Assembly (NCBI RefSeq): GCF_016907955.1
Contig: NZ_JAFBCX010000002.1
Coordinates: forward strand, 744,001-808,000
Direction of reading: 5' to 3'
DNA from: Lentzea nigeriaca
GTDB taxonomy: Bacteria; Actinomycetota; Actinomycetes; Mycobacteriales; Pseudonocardiaceae
DNA: 64,000 bases
The translations under genes and the position numbers were made by a program. The notes under the pieces were generated by a model. That model saw nothing but the letters and a program-made list of their open reading frames with translations, was not told where the DNA came from and searched no databases. Below are positions 1 to 10,686 of this stretch, piece after piece (positions within the stretch are counted from its first letter, which is position 1; every line of letters starts with the position of its first letter).

Positions 1-684
1 CTCGGCATCGACAAGCCCGGCGTGCAGCTGTGGATCGACGGTCAATGGTTCACCGTGGTCGGCATCCTCGGCCCGTTGCCGCTGTCGCCGGAGATCGATC
101 GGTCCGCGCTGATCGGCTGGGAGGCGGCGAAGGAGGCGTTCGGGTTCGAGGGCAACGCGAACACCGTCTACGTGCGCACCACGGAGGACCAGGTCGAGAA
201 CGTCCGCAAGCTGCTCGGCCCGACGCTGAACCCGCAGAAGTCCAACGAGGTCAAGGTCTCCAAGCCTTCCGAAGCACTGGAGGCGCAGCAGCTCGCGGAA
301 AGCTCCTACAACGCGTTGTTCCTGGGATTGGGCGGAGTCGCGTTGTTGGTGGGAGGCGTCGGCGTGGCGAACACGATGGTGATCTCGGTGCTGGAACGGC
401 GCAGGGAGATCGGTCTGCGGCGGGCGCTCGGGGCGACCCGGCGGCAGATCAGGTGGCAGTTCCTCACCGAGTCGGTGCTGCTGTCCGGCCTCGGAGGGCT
501 GGTCGGCGTGATCGTCGGAATCGCGGTCACGGCCGGGTATTCGATCAGCCAGAAGTGGCCGGCGGCACTGCCGTGGCCCGCCCTGCTCGGGGGAGTGGGC
601 GCGGCCGTGGCCATCGGCGCCATCGCCGGCGTTTACCCGGCGGTGCGGGCGGCTCGTCAGTCGCCCACCGAAGCACTCGCCTGA
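1..684 (+). CDS. ABC transporter permease, MacB/FtsX type (5' end outside window)
   Basis: This is the C-terminal 227 residues of a membrane permease; the frame is open at base 1, so the start lies upstream. The visible part begins in the periplasmic MacB core-like region. It then has three hydrophobic segments at about residues 104-130, 155-180 and 193-218, the FtsX layout. The cytoplasmic linker ERRREIGLRRALGA and the terminal SPTEAL motif are typical of MacB-type permeases, which work with an ATPase by mechanotransmission rather than classical transport. The cognate ATPase is presumably just upstream. Substrate unknown. The gene ends ahead of a strong hairpin at 727-786. Confidence 0.9.
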   Translation, partial: LGIDKPGVQLWIDGQWFTVVGILGPLPLSPEIDRSALIGWEAAKEAFGFEGNANTVYVRTTEDQVENVRKLLGPTLNPQKSNEVKVSKPSEALEAQQLAESSYNALFLGLGGVALLVGGVGVANTMVISVLERRREIGLRRALGATRRQIRWQFLTESVLLSGLGGLVGVIVGIAVTAGYSISQKWPAALPWPALLGGVGAAVAIGAIAGVYPAVRAARQSPTEALA

Positions 685-726
685 AGGAGGGGGCGCACCG
701 ATCCACGGGTGCACCCCCGGCTGAAA

Positions 727-786
727 ACGACGAAGGGAACCTTCATCCACCATCCACGTGAGGTGGATGAAGGTTCCCTTCATCGT
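727..786. terminator. Long hairpin between convergent genes, bidirectional terminator
   Basis: Two 25-nt arms (727-751 and 762-786) pair with one mismatch around a 10-nt loop, flanked by A-runs on the left and an AAAA run on the right, so it can end transcripts from both sides (the permease and serC). The stem base (ACGA..GAA / TTC.TCGT) and the tip (TCCACGTGAGGTGGA) are shared with the hairpin at 30211-30267, whereas the middle differs. Confidence 0.8.
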
Positions 787-791
787 GAAAA

Positions 792-2033
<1,242 letters not shown>

Positions 2034-2636
2034 TCACTGCAACATGCCGCGATCCATGGCCGTCGTCACCGCCGCGGTGCGGTCCGACACACCCAGTTTG
2101 TTGAACACGCGCAGCAGGTGAGTCTTCACGGTCGCCTCGGAGATGAACAACGTCCGTCCGATCTCGACGTTGGACATACCCTTCGCGACCAGCCGCAACA
2201 CCTCGGCCTCCCGCGCGGACAGCGGCGGTGTCCGCACCTGCCCGACCACCTTCGCGACCATCGACGGCGCGAGCACCGTCTCCCCACGCGAGGCCGCCCG
2301 GATCGCCGCGATGAGGTCCTCGGTCGTCGAGTCCTTCAGCAGGTACCCGGACGCGCCGGCCTCGACCGCGCGAAGAATGTCCGAATCGGTCTCGTACGTC
2401 GTGAGCACCAGCACGCGCGGGCCGGTTCCGACGATCTTCGAGGTCGCCGCCACGCCGTCCATCTCGGGCATCCGCAGGTCCATCAGCACGACGTCCGGCT
2501 TGAGCAGGGCGGCCTTCTCGATCGCCTCCTGTCCCGACCCGGCGTCACCGACCACCTCGAGGTCGTCCGCCACGAGCATCCCCCGCAGGCCCTGACGGAC
2601 CACCGGGTGGTCGTCCACCAGCAGAATCCTGATCAC
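2034..2636 (-). CDS. NarL/LuxR-family response regulator
   Basis: Two-component transcription regulator of 200 residues. The receiver domain (about 1-120) has the acidic pair DD near the N terminus, the phospho-acceptor Asp53 in VVLMDLRMP, and the conserved Thr and Lys (LTTY, LLKD). A LuxR-type helix-turn-helix follows (about 138-200; LSAREAEVLRLVAKGMSN). The GTG start overlaps the kinase stop by 4 nt (GTGA), so the two are translationally coupled. It is the last gene of the operon ATPase-permease-kinase-regulator, a layout that commonly controls the linked exporter in response to cell-envelope or drug stress. The actual regulon cannot be read from sequence. Confidence 0.93.
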   Translation of the reverse strand: MIRILLVDDHPVVRQGLRGMLVADDLEVVGDAGSGQEAIEKAALLKPDVVLMDLRMPEMDGVAATSKIVGTGPRVLVLTTYETDSDILRAVEAGASGYLLKDSTTEDLIAAIRAASRGETVLAPSMVAKVVGQVRTPPLSAREAEVLRLVAKGMSNVEIGRTLFISEATVKTHLLRVFNKLGVSDRTAAVTTAMDRGMLQ

Positions 2637-3730
2637 AGCGGCACCTCCACCAGCACCGACGCCCCCTCGTCCGACGACAGGGAGAGCGTCCCACCCACCT
2701 GTTCCAGCCGGGCACGCATGCCCCGCAGGCCGAAGCCCTCAGGAGCATCCCCGAACCCGCGCCCGTCGTCGCGGACCTCCAGCGACACCCCGTCCGCGTC
2801 GAACCTCATCACGACGTCGACCCGCGTGGCCCCGGAGTGGCGCGCCACGTTGTTCAACGCCTCCTGCACGGTCCGCAGCAGCACCACCTCGACGGAGGTC
2901 GGCAGTGCCACGGCGTCGCCGATCACGCGGAACGACGACGGCAGCGATATCCCGGACACCAGCCGCCGCAACGCGTCCTCCAGCGAGGAACCGTCCAAAG
3001 GCGACGGTGCGTTCGAGGCCACCAGGGCTCGTGCCTCGCGGAGGTTCTCCCGCGCGGTCTGCAGAGCCAGTTCCACGTTCGGCTGCGCGCCCTGCAGCAG
3101 CGTGATGATCGACGTGAAGCCCTGCGCCAGCGTGTCGTGGATCTCGGCCGCCCACCGCGCCCGTTCGGCCTCGATGGTCAACGCCTCGATCCGTTCGAGC
3201 AGCTGGCCGCGCAGCTTGTTCTGGTCGGCCACCCGGCTGATCGCCCAGCCGAACGCCTGGGAGAACGCGATGATCAGCAGAGCCGCCGGCCACGGCAGCG
3301 CCGGATCCGCGCCCGCCGCGTAGGTGAGGATCTGCGGGGTGAACACGAAGAGCACCATCGGGATGAACGCCCACCACAGCGGCAACGTCATGTAGACCTG
3401 TGGCACCAGCCCGAACAGGGCGAACGTCGCCGAACCGCTGAACCACACCGCTGGGGCGAACAGGGCGAGCGACCCCGCCGCGTAGACGAAGCCGCGCCAG
3501 TCGTCGCGGTCCTCCTCGACCAGCCGGCGGCCGTAGAAGGTGAACCACAGTGCGTTGAGAACCAGCAGACCCGCTGCCGACAGGCGGTCGGCGAGCGGGT
3601 TGCCGTCGAGCAGCACGATCACCAGCGCGGTGGACTGGGTGATCGCGAAGAGCACGTACCAGGTGATCAGCTGGCTTCGTGTGTCCAGCGGAACGTTCGC
3701 GTCACCAGCAGCAGACCCGCGATCGTCCAC
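2633..3730 (-). CDS. Sensor histidine kinase, NarX/DesK (HisKA_3) type
   Basis: Membrane sensor kinase partner of the downstream response regulator. Four to five hydrophobic segments fill roughly the first 150 residues. A short coiled coil follows, then the HisKA_3 phospho-acceptor in EIHDTLAQG (His about 198 from this start). The HATPase region has the N box EALNNVARH and the G boxes DDGRGFG and GFGLRGM. No extracellular sensor domain is visible, so a signal sensed within the membrane is likely. The start is uncertain: GTG at 3730 has a G-rich upstream stretch and overlaps the permease by 64 nt; GTG at 3655 would shorten the protein to 340 residues inside the first membrane segment. Confidence 0.88.
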   Translation of the reverse strand: MDDRGSAAGDANVPLDTRSQLITWYVLFAITQSTALVIVLLDGNPLADRLSAAGLLVLNALWFTFYGRRLVEEDRDDWRGFVYAAGSLALFAPAVWFSGSATFALFGLVPQVYMTLPLWWAFIPMVLFVFTPQILTYAAGADPALPWPAALLIIAFSQAFGWAISRVADQNKLRGQLLERIEALTIEAERARWAAEIHDTLAQGFTSIITLLQGAQPNVELALQTARENLREARALVASNAPSPLDGSSLEDALRRLVSGISLPSSFRVIGDAVALPTSVEVVLLRTVQEALNNVARHSGATRVDVVMRFDADGVSLEVRDDGRGFGDAPEGFGLRGMRARLEQVGGTLSLSSDEGASVLVEVPL

Positions 3731-4479
3731 GCCCCCAGCACCAGCGCGATCTTGCCGAGCTCCCATGATCCCGCCGCCTCCATCACCGCGTAGCCGTCGT
3801 TCAGTGCGAACACCGAGCGGAAACCCTGACACACCCACTTCAGCGGGAAGAGCGAACCCGCCACGCGCAGGGATTCCGGCAGCACCGCCTGGCTGATGAA
3901 GACGCCGGACAGGAACTGCAGCACGATGTACGGCAGGTTCAGCACGCCCGCCGCGTTGCGCGTTGACTTGGCGATCGAGCTGAGCGCGACACCGATCAGC
4001 GAGCACGAGATCACGCCGAGCACGAACACCCAGCCGAACGTGAACCACTTCTCGGCGGTGGAGGGCAGCTCCACGTCGAACCGCAGCATCGCGACGACCA
4101 GCAGCAGTACGGCCTCGAACAGGCTCGACACGAAGACCAGGATGATCTTGCCGATGAAGTAGGACGTGAACGGCATCGGCGTGCCGCGCAGGCGCTTCAG
4201 CGTGCCGTCCTCGCGGTCGGCCACCACACTCATGCCCAGGCCGACGAACGACGTCGAGATGATGCCGGCGCCGATCATGCTGGCCGCGAACATCTGCCCC
4301 GCGGCCGCTTCGTGCACGTAGACGGTGCCGAGGAGCAGCATCAGGATCGCGGGCAGCGACACCGTGAAGATGAGGTTTTCCTTCTGCCGGAAGAACTCCC
4401 GCAGCTCGGCCGCACCCCTCGCGAGGCCGAGCTCCAGGGTTCCGGGCAGAGCCTTCTTGGACAGGGTTGCGGTGGTCAC
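3667..4479 (-). CDS. ABC-2 type transporter permease
   Basis: Integral membrane subunit of about 270 residues with six hydrophobic segments and the ABC-2 (DrrB/NodJ-like) pattern, including a charged loop EDGTLKRLRGTPM that contacts the ATPase. It should form a homodimeric exporter with the ATPase encoded just before it. The GTG start at 4479 overlaps the ATPase stop as GTGA, so coupling is tight. A later histidine kinase and response regulator in the same operon suggest inducible export, for example of an antibiotic, lipid or peptide; the substrate cannot be inferred. Confidence 0.92.
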   Translation of the reverse strand: MTTATLSKKALPGTLELGLARGAAELREFFRQKENLIFTVSLPAILMLLLGTVYVHEAAAGQMFAASMIGAGIISTSFVGLGMSVVADREDGTLKRLRGTPMPFTSYFIGKIILVFVSSLFEAVLLLVVAMLRFDVELPSTAEKWFTFGWVFVLGVISCSLIGVALSSIAKSTRNAAGVLNLPYIVLQFLSGVFISQAVLPESLRVAGSLFPLKWVCQGFRSVFALNDGYAVMEAAGSWELGKIALVLGAWTIAGLLLVTRTFRWTHEAS

Positions 4480-5300
4480 GCGATCAGCTCCAGGTAGACG
4501 TCTTCCAGCGACGGACGGGTGACGGTGAGTTCGGCGAGCTCGCCGTGGCGGGACAGCTCGGCGATCACCTTGGTGGGCTCGGAGGTCTTGATCTCGGTGT
4601 AGCCGCGGTCGGACATCCACCGGACGGTCGCTTCGGCGTGCGCACGGCCGCCGAGCGTCCGCGGCGTTCCCTCGGCGACGATCCGGCCACCTGCGAGCAC
4701 GGCCACGCGGTCGGCGAGCGCCTCCGCCTCGTCGAGGTAGTGCGTGGTCAGCAGGATCGTGGTGCCCTCGGCGGCCAGCAGCTTGATCAGACCCCAGAAC
4801 TGGCGGCGGGCCTCCGGGTCGAAGCCGGTGGTCGGCTCGTCGAGGAACACGAGCTCAGGCCGGCCGATGATGCCGAGCGCCACGTCCAGGCGCCTGCGCT
4901 GACCCCCGGACAGCGTGCCTGCGCGGGACTTGGCCTTCTCGGTGAGCCCGACGAGGTCGATGACCTCCTCCGGGTCACGCGGGTCGGCGTAGTACTTGGC
5001 GTAGTGGTGCACGGCTTCGCGCACCGTGAGCGTCGCGGCGTCCGTCGCGCTCTGCAGCACGATGCCGAGCCGTGACCGCCACGCCCGGTCCCCCTTGGCC
5101 GGGTCGACGCCCAGCACGCTGACCTCGCCGGCGTCCCGGCCGCGGTGTCCTTCCAGGATCTCGACGCTCGTGGTCTTGCCGGCCCCGTTCGGGCCGAGGA
5201 CCGCGAACACCTCGCCGCGTGCGACGTCGAGGTCCACCCCTGCCACCGCCTGGTGGCCCTTGTAGGCCTTGCGAAGGCCCCTCACTCGAATCGCGTTCAT
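4476..5300 (-). CDS. ABC transporter ATP-binding protein (DrrA-like)
   Basis: Nucleotide-binding subunit of 274 residues. Walker A GPNGAGKTT lies at 36-44, the signature LSGGQRRRL at 130-138, Walker B LVFLDEP at about 150-156 and the H-loop in TTHYLDEAEAL. The C-terminal extension after about residue 215 (the region around PSLEDVYLELIA) is typical of DrrA/CcmA-type exporters. It is the first gene of a four-gene operon with permease, kinase and regulator, all overlapping by a few bases. The ATG at 5300 lacks a strong Shine-Dalgarno sequence. The 189-bp region upstream is shared with the divergent urease operon and holds a structured element. Confidence 0.94.
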   Translation of the reverse strand: MNAIRVRGLRKAYKGHQAVAGVDLDVARGEVFAVLGPNGAGKTTSVEILEGHRGRDAGEVSVLGVDPAKGDRAWRSRLGIVLQSATDAATLTVREAVHHYAKYYADPRDPEEVIDLVGLTEKAKSRAGTLSGGQRRRLDVALGIIGRPELVFLDEPTTGFDPEARRQFWGLIKLLAAEGTTILLTTHYLDEAEALADRVAVLAGGRIVAEGTPRTLGGRAHAEATVRWMSDRGYTEIKTSEPTKVIAELSRHGELAELTVTRPSLEDVYLELIA

Positions 5301-5376
5301 GGGGTAAATCCTGCGGTTTCGACCTCCCCTCACGGGACGACCGCACCGCTGACCCCGGCTGTCAACCGGTCGGTGG

Positions 5377-5435
5377 ACACGCGGGGCCCTTTCGTCCTGT
5401 CCTGGAGTACGAAAGCTCCCTGCGTACTCTCGTGT
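5377..5435. other. Structured intergenic element with partly exclusive stems
   Basis: Between the divergent ABC and urease operons. Three stems can be drawn: outer ACACG (5377-5381) with CGTGT (5431-5435); CTTTCGT (5389-5395) with ACGAAAG (5409-5415); and GAGTACG (5405-5411) with CGTACTC (5423-5429). The last two share bases 5409-5411, so they cannot both form completely. It could be an attenuator-like or repeat element. Function unknown. Confidence 0.45.
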
Positions 5436-5489
5436 TTCAGCGGTGTTTCCGCTCTGCGGTATGCGGCTTTCGGGTGATAGAAATGAGCC

Positions 5490-6089
5490 GTGCATCTGAC
5501 GCCGCATGAACGCGACAAGCTCCTCGTGCACGTCGCCGCTGACGTGGCCAGGCGACGGCTCGAACGAGGCGTGCTGCTGAACTACCCGGAGGCCGTCGCG
5601 TTGATCACCGACCACGTCCTCGAAGGCGCGCGGGACGGCCGCACGGTCAGCGAGCTCATGGAGAGCGGACGCACCGTGCTCGCGCCGGAGCAGGTCATGC
5701 GCGGTGTGCCGGAGATGATCGACTCGGTGCAGGTCGAGGGCACGTTCCCGGACGGCACGAAGCTTGTCACCGTGCACCACCCGATCGCGCCGTCCGCGGG
5801 TCCGGCGCCCGGCGAGGTGATCGTCGGTGGCGAGCCCGTCGAGCTGAACCCCGGCCGGCCGCGCATCACGCTGACCGTGGTGAACGCCGCCGACCGGCCC
5901 GTTCAGGTCGGGTCGCACTTCCACTTCGCCTCGGTCAACACGGGCCTCGAGTTCGACCGCGAGGCCGCGTTCGGCTACCGGCTCGACATCCCGGCGGGCA
6001 CCGCGGTGCGGTTCGAGCCGGGCGTCGAACGCGAGGTCACGCTGGTTCCGTTGGCAGGATTGAGGATTGTCCGGGGGTTGCAGCGATGA
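5490..6089 (+). CDS. ureAB: Urease subunit gamma/beta fusion
   Basis: Structural urease polypeptide of 199 residues in which UreA (gamma, about 1-100; [20 protein letters not shown]) and UreB (beta, about 101-199; [18 protein letters not shown] and the VGSHFHF motif) are joined. Such fusions are known in several bacteria, including some actinobacteria. Together with UreC it forms the (alpha-beta-gamma) assembly that hydrolyses urea to ammonia and carbamate in the cytosol. The GTG start sits 5 nt after an AT-rich TAGAAAT that may be a -10 element. The stop overlaps the ureC start as ATGA. First gene of ureAB-C-F-G-D. Confidence 0.95.
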   Translation: MHLTPHERDKLLVHVAADVARRRLERGVLLNYPEAVALITDHVLEGARDGRTVSELMESGRTVLAPEQVMRGVPEMIDSVQVEGTFPDGTKLVTVHHPIAPSAGPAPGEVIVGGEPVELNPGRPRITLTVVNAADRPVQVGSHFHFASVNTGLEFDREAAFGYRLDIPAGTAVRFEPGVEREVTLVPLAGLRIVRGLQR

Positions 6090-7768
6090 TCGACCGCGAG
6101 CGCTACGCCGAACTGCTCGGGCCGACCGTGGGCGACCGCATCAGGCTCGCCGACACCGACCTGTTCATCGAGGTCACCGAGGACCGCTCGCGCGGCGCCG
6201 GTTCCGGCGACGAGGTGATCTTCGGTGGCGGCAAGGTGATCCGCGAGTCGATGGGGCAGGGGATCGCGACCCGTGCCGAGGGCGCGCCGGACCTCGTCAT
6301 CACGGGTGCGGTGATCCTCGACCACTGGGGTGTCGTCAAGGCTGACGTCGGCGTGCGGGACGGCCGGATCGTGGCGATCGGCAAGGCGGGCAACCCGGAC
6401 ACGATGGACGGTGTCCACCCCGACCTGGTCATCGGCCCGTCGACGGAGATCCTGTCCGGCAACGGGAAGATCCTGACCGCGGGCGGCATCGACTGCCACG
6501 TGCACTTCATCTGCCCGCAGATCGTGGACGAGGCGCTGGCGTCCGGGCTCACGACACTGGTCGGCGGCGGCACCGGTCCGGCGGAGGGCACGAAGGCCAC
6601 CACGGTCACGCCCGGCGCCTGGTACCTCGACCGGATGCTGACGTCGATGGACCACATGCCGATCAACGTCCTGTTGCTGGGCAAGGGGAACACGGTCTCG
6701 GTCGAGGGCCTGCGCGAGCAGCTCGTCGGCGGCGCGGGCGGTTTCAAGCTGCACGAGGACTGGGGCACCACGCCCGCCGCGATCGACGCGTGCCTGCGGG
6801 TCGCCGACGAGTCCGGCGTGCAGGTCGCGATCCACACGGACACGTTGAACGAGGCCGGGTTCCTGGAGTCCACTGTGGACGCCATCGCCGGACGTTCGAT
6901 CAACGCCTACCACTCGGAGGGCGCCGGCGGCGGTCACGCGCCGGACATCATCCGGGTCGTCTCGCTGCCGAACGTGCTGCCGTCGTCGACGAACCCGACG
7001 CGCCCGCACACCGTCAACACGCTCGAGGAACACCTCGACATGCTGATGGTGTGCCACCACCTCAACCCGTCCGTGCCGGAGGACCTGGCGTTCGCGGAGT
7101 CGCGGATCCGGCCGACCACGATCGCGGCCGAGGACCTGCTGCACGACATGGGCGCGATCTCGATGATCTCGTCGGACTCGCAGGCGATGGGCAGGGTCGG
7201 CGAGGTGATCATCCGGACCTGGCAGACCGCGCACGTCATGTCGTCGCGCCGTTCGATGGACGCGAACCTGCGGGCGCAGCGCTACGTCGCGAAGTACACG
7301 ATCAACCCGGCCATCGCGCACGGCATCGCGTCCGAGGTCGGGTCGGTCGAGGTCGGCAAGCTCGCGGACCTGGTGCTGTGGGAGCCCAAGTTCTTCGGCG
7401 TGCGGCCTTCCGTCGTGCTGAAGGGCGGGTTCATCGCCTGGGGCGCGATGGGTGACGCGAACGCCTCGATCCCGACGCCGCAGCCGGTGTGGGCGCGGCC
7501 GATGTTCGGTGCCACGGCCGGAGCCGCGTCGAGTGTGTTCTTCGTTGCGCCGCAAGCGATCGAGGCCGGGATCGCGGACCGGTACGCGCGCCGGGTGCTG
7601 CCGGTTGCTTCCACGCGTTCGGTGACGAAGGCGGACATGGTGCACAACGATGCGATGCCGGACGTGCGGGTGGATCCGGACAGCTTCGCCGTGCACGTCG
7701 ACGGTTCACTGGTGGAGCCGTCGCCGGTCACGGAGTTGCCGATGGCCCAGCGGTACTTCCTGTTCTGA
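6086..7768 (+). CDS. ureC: Urease subunit alpha
   Basis: Catalytic subunit of 560 residues with the dinuclear nickel centre. The nickel ligands lie in HVHF (about residues 138-140), in IHTDTLNE and in the [15 protein letters not shown] flap region. The carbamylated bridging lysine is in [10 protein letters not shown] (Lys221). The active-site flap region VCHHLNP and the general-acid His are also present. It is slightly shorter than the usual 567-573 residues but shows no gap in the catalytic motifs. It overlaps ureAB by 4 nt and ureF by 1 nt (TGATG), implying one transcript and coupled translation. Confidence 0.97.
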   Translation: MIDRERYAELLGPTVGDRIRLADTDLFIEVTEDRSRGAGSGDEVIFGGGKVIRESMGQGIATRAEGAPDLVITGAVILDHWGVVKADVGVRDGRIVAIGKAGNPDTMDGVHPDLVIGPSTEILSGNGKILTAGGIDCHVHFICPQIVDEALASGLTTLVGGGTGPAEGTKATTVTPGAWYLDRMLTSMDHMPINVLLLGKGNTVSVEGLREQLVGGAGGFKLHEDWGTTPAAIDACLRVADESGVQVAIHTDTLNEAGFLESTVDAIAGRSINAYHSEGAGGGHAPDIIRVVSLPNVLPSSTNPTRPHTVNTLEEHLDMLMVCHHLNPSVPEDLAFAESRIRPTTIAAEDLLHDMGAISMISSDSQAMGRVGEVIIRTWQTAHVMSSRRSMDANLRAQRYVAKYTINPAIAHGIASEVGSVEVGKLADLVLWEPKFFGVRPSVVLKGGFIAWGAMGDANASIPTPQPVWARPMFGATAGAASSVFFVAPQAIEAGIADRYARRVLPVASTRSVTKADMVHNDAMPDVRVDPDSFAVHVDGSLVEPSPVTELPMAQRYFLF

Positions 7769-8376
7769 TGCTCACCGCGCTGATCCTCGCCGACTCCCGG
7801 TTTCCGGGTGGCGGACACGTGCACTCCGGTGGCCTGGAAGAGGCCGCCGCGCGCAGGCTGGTGACCGACGAGCCGTCGTTGGAGTCGTTCCTGCACGGGC
7901 GTTTGCTCACCACGGGCTTGCTCGCGGCGGGGTTCGCGGCCGCGGCGGCGCGGGGCGAGGATCTGGAGCTGCTGGATCTCGAACTGGACGCGCGCACGCC
8001 GTCACCCGCCCAGCGCGAGGCCTCGCGGGCGCAGGGCCGCGGCATGCTGCGAGCAGCCCGGCGGGCGTGGCCTTCCGCGCGGCTCGCGTCGCTGCCGGCG
8101 TCGCCGCACCAGCCGTTGGTGATCGGCGTGGTGGTCGGAGATCCGTACGAGGCCGCGTTGACGTGCGCCTACCTGGCCGTGAGCGGACCGGCGTCGGCGG
8201 CGGTGCGGTTGCTGGGGCTGGACCCGTTCGGGGTCAACGCGATCGTGGCGGCCCTTCCGGTGGAAGAGGTCGCCTCGCGGGCGTGCAAGGAGCTGCCCGC
8301 ACTTGGTTCACCTGCCTTGGACCTGCTGGCCGAGGCCCACGTCCGACGCGAAGGGGTGCGTCTCTTTGGGAGCTAA
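7768..8376 (+). CDS. ureF: Urease accessory protein UreF
   Basis: Chaperone of about 202 residues that, with UreD and UreG, loads nickel into the urease apoenzyme and gates UreG GTPase activity. The N terminus [25 protein letters not shown] matches the UreF opening (x-x-DSxFPxGxxxxSxGLE), and the remainder is all-helical, as expected. The ATG at 7768 overlaps the ureC stop by one base. The 3' end overlaps the ureG start by 11 nt. No UreE homologue is present in the operon. Confidence 0.92.
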   Translation: MLTALILADSRFPGGGHVHSGGLEEAAARRLVTDEPSLESFLHGRLLTTGLLAAGFAAAAARGEDLELLDLELDARTPSPAQREASRAQGRGMLRAARRAWPSARLASLPASPHQPLVIGVVVGDPYEAALTCAYLAVSGPASAAVRLLGLDPFGVNAIVAALPVEEVASRACKELPALGSPALDLLAEAHVRREGVRLFGS

Positions 8377-9001
8377 CCACGGGCCCGACCCGCACGATCA
8401 CCACCACGGCACGGCGCCGCGCATCGGCATCGGCGGCCCGGTCGGCAGCGGCAAGACCGCGCTGACCGCCGCGCTGTGCCGGGCGCTGGGCGAGCAGCTG
8501 TCGCTGGCGGTCGTCACCAACGACATCTACACGACCGAGGACGCCGACTTCCTGCGGCGGGCAGGCGTGCTGGACCCGGCGCGCATCGAGGCCGTGCAGA
8601 CGGGCTGCTGCCCGCACACCGCGATCCGCGACGACATCACCGCGAACCTCGACGCCGTCGAACGCCTGGAGCACAAGTTCCCGGCGCTGGACCTGGTGAT
8701 CATCGAGAGCGGCGGCGACAACCTGACGGCGGTGTTCTCCCGCGGCCTGGTCGACAAGCAGATCTTCGTCGTCGACGTGGCCGGCGGCGACAAGGTGCCG
8801 CGCAAGGGCGGCCCCGGCGTCACGACCGCGGACCTCCTGGTCATCAACAAGGTCGACCTGGCCCCGCTCGTCGGCGCCGACATGGACGTGATGATCTCCG
8901 ACGCGCACCGGATGCGGGGCGAGCTGCCCGTCATCGCGCAGTCGCTGGTGGAGACGCCGGACGCGCCCGAAGTCGCCAAGTGGGTGCTGGCCCAGCTGTG
9001 A
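8366..9001 (+). CDS. ureG: Urease accessory GTPase UreG
   Basis: SIMIBI-class GTPase that carries nickel to urease. The P-loop is [13 protein letters not shown] (about residues 22-34), the metal-binding Cys-Pro-His motif lies in [10 protein letters not shown], and the base-specificity motif is NKVDL. The N terminus is His-rich (PHDHHHG), which can store or relay nickel and may compensate for the missing UreE. I chose the TTG at 8366, 7 nt after AAGGGG, because no ATG or GTG fits between that Shine-Dalgarno sequence and the conserved core; the exact start is less certain than the gene. Confidence 0.95.
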   Translation: MGANHGPDPHDHHHGTAPRIGIGGPVGSGKTALTAALCRALGEQLSLAVVTNDIYTTEDADFLRRAGVLDPARIEAVQTGCCPHTAIRDDITANLDAVERLEHKFPALDLVIIESGGDNLTAVFSRGLVDKQIFVVDVAGGDKVPRKGGPGVTTADLLVINKVDLAPLVGADMDVMISDAHRMRGELPVIAQSLVETPDAPEVAKWVLAQL

Positions 9002-9699
9002 AAGCGTCCGCACGGTTGGTGGTGGAGCTGGACTCGCACGGCAACAGCGTCGTGCGGGTCCTGCGCTCGCAGGCGCCGCTGACCCTGGTGCCCGCCCGGC
9101 GCGTGGGTCCGGTGGCTCTGGTGCACCTCGTCAGCTCCGTGACGTCCCCGCTCGGTGGCGACTCGCTGGAGCTGACCGTCGAGGTGGGCCCAGGCGCCTC
9201 GCTCGACCTCCGCGGCGTGGCGGCGACCCTGATGCTGCCCGGCCCGACCGGTTTGCCGTCTTCCTCCTCTGTGCGTTTTTCCGTGGAGGGATCCGTTCGC
9301 TACCTGCCGGAGCCGACGGTCGTGACGAGCCGTGCCCACCACACCGCGGTAGTGGAGGCCGAATTGGACGGTCACGCAGAGTTGCTGCTCCGCGAGGTTC
9401 TGGTCCTGGGCCGCGTGGGAGAGCCCGGCGGGGTTCTGTCGAGCTCGGTGCGCGCAACCCGTTGCGGCAAGCCGTTGTTGCACCAACAGCTCGCCGTCGG
9501 CTCACCGTTGATCGACTCGTCCCCCGCGGGATTGGCCGGAAAGCGCGTCATCGGCACCTCGCTGATGCTCGACGCCGTGCCGCGAGCCTCCGATGGCGGT
9601 GAGTGGTGGAATCTCGTTCCGTTGGCAGCGGGTGGAACTCTCGCCACCGCACTGGGTGAAGACGTGGTGACGGTCACACGTGTGCTGGACGCCATCTGA
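8998..9699 (+). CDS. ureD: Urease accessory protein UreD
   Basis: Scaffold protein of about 233 residues that binds the urease apoprotein and the UreF-UreG complex during nickel insertion. It shows the beta-rich UreD pattern ([41 protein letters not shown], the conserved PEP segment). The GTG start overlaps the ureG stop as GTGA, and it is the last gene of the operon. It is shorter than enterobacterial UreD (about 270), as usual for actinobacterial versions. No clear terminator hairpin follows; a direct repeat GACTCGATC (9698-9706, 9710-9718) lies just after the stop. Confidence 0.9.
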   Translation: MKASARLVVELDSHGNSVVRVLRSQAPLTLVPARRVGPVALVHLVSSVTSPLGGDSLELTVEVGPGASLDLRGVAATLMLPGPTGLPSSSSVRFSVEGSVRYLPEPTVVTSRAHHTAVVEAELDGHAELLLREVLVLGRVGEPGGVLSSSVRATRCGKPLLHQQLAVGSPLIDSSPAGLAGKRVIGTSLMLDAVPRASDGGEWWNLVPLAAGGTLATALGEDVVTVTRVLDAI

Positions 9700-9855
9700 C
9701 TCGATCACGGACTCGATCCAGAACTGTTCTTTGTACGGACAGTCACCGTTCAGGTGGTGGTCATCACCGCGCAGGCGGTTTCGGGATTCGTTCGCCGTGC
9801 GTATGGTCGCGGGTCCAGGGACCACGAGTTCTGCCCGCTGCTTGGAGGTTCGCCG

Positions 9856-10512
9856 ATGACGGAGATCACGAACATCGCGCTACCGGCGATGCGCGTGTCG
9901 TACGAGCAGGGCTCGCTGAGCGAGTCGGAGCTTGCCGCCACCTGGAACGAACAGCTCCAGCTGTGGCTCGACGAGGCCACCCGCGCGGGGCTGCCGGAGC
10001 CGAACGCGATGGTGCTCGCGACCACCGACGTGAAGGGCCGCCCGTCCTCGCGGACGGTGCTGGCCAAGGGGTTGGACGAACGCGGGCTCGTGTTCTTCAC
10101 CAACTACACGTCCAACAAGTCGCACGACCTGATGGCCACCCGCTACGCGTCGGCCACGTTCCCGTGGTTCGCGATGCAGCGCCAGGCCCACGTACGCGGG
10201 GTCGTGGAGAAGGTCGGGCCGGTGGAGACCGCGGAGTACTGGAACTCCCGGCCTCGCGGGTCGCAGATCGGCGCTTGGGCCTCGCCGCAGTCCCGCGTCG
10301 TGAGCGGGCGATCCACTTTGGATTCCGCGCTGCACAAGATCGAGCGGCAGTTCGCGGACACGGACCGGATTCCCGTGCCGCCGCACTGGGGTGGGTGGCG
10401 GATTCGGCCTGAGGAGGTCGAGTTCTGGCAGGGGCGGCGGGATCGGATGCACGACCGGTTGCGGTTCCGGTTGGGGCGCGATGGGTGGAAGATCGAGCGG
10501 GTTGCGCCGTAG
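9856..10512 (+). CDS. pdxH: Pyridoxamine 5'-phosphate oxidase
   Basis: FMN flavoprotein of 218 residues that oxidises pyridoxine/pyridoxamine phosphate to pyridoxal phosphate. Conserved segments are the N-terminal EPNAMVLATTDVKGRPSSRTVL (FMN and substrate binding), FFTNYTSNKSHDL, the mid-protein SRPRGSQIGAWAS and the C-terminal WGGWRIRPEEVEFWQGR with the DRLRFRL closing motif. The ATG at 9856 follows GGAGG by 7 nt. A typical T-tailed terminator (10532-10565) follows at once, so it appears monocistronic. Confidence 0.95.
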   Translation: MTEITNIALPAMRVSYEQGSLSESELAATWNEQLQLWLDEATRAGLPEPNAMVLATTDVKGRPSSRTVLAKGLDERGLVFFTNYTSNKSHDLMATRYASATFPWFAMQRQAHVRGVVEKVGPVETAEYWNSRPRGSQIGAWASPQSRVVSGRSTLDSALHKIERQFADTDRIPVPPHWGGWRIRPEEVEFWQGRRDRMHDRLRFRLGRDGWKIERVAP

Positions 10513-10531
10513 TTCTTGAGGCTTTTGCGAT

Positions 10532-10565
10532 GGGGCGTCTCCTGTGGGCGGGAGGCGCCCCTTTT
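10532..10565 (+). terminator. Rho-independent terminator after pdxH
   Basis: GC-rich stem (GGGGCGTCTCC with GGAGGCGCCCC, one G-T pair), short loop, then TTTT. It sits 19 nt after the pdxH stop. Confidence 0.85.
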
Positions 10566-10686
10566 GCTGTGCCCAGGCCGTGGAACCCGGTCTGGGGCTC
10601 GCGCGTCCTCAGGCTGGCGAAGTGCCCGGTTTCGGCACGGGCATACTGGGTTTTCGGACACAGCTAGTTACGAGGTGCGATTTCAC

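Noticed and set aside
3731-4048. N-terminal extension of the histidine kinase up to 4048
   Set aside because: This part is the permease gene read in another frame; its composition (Arg/Gly) and lack of membrane segments do not fit a sensor.
9698-9718. Direct repeat GACTCGATC after ureD
   Set aside because: Two 9-bp copies with a 3-bp spacer, no symmetry, no link to a promoter; could be chance.
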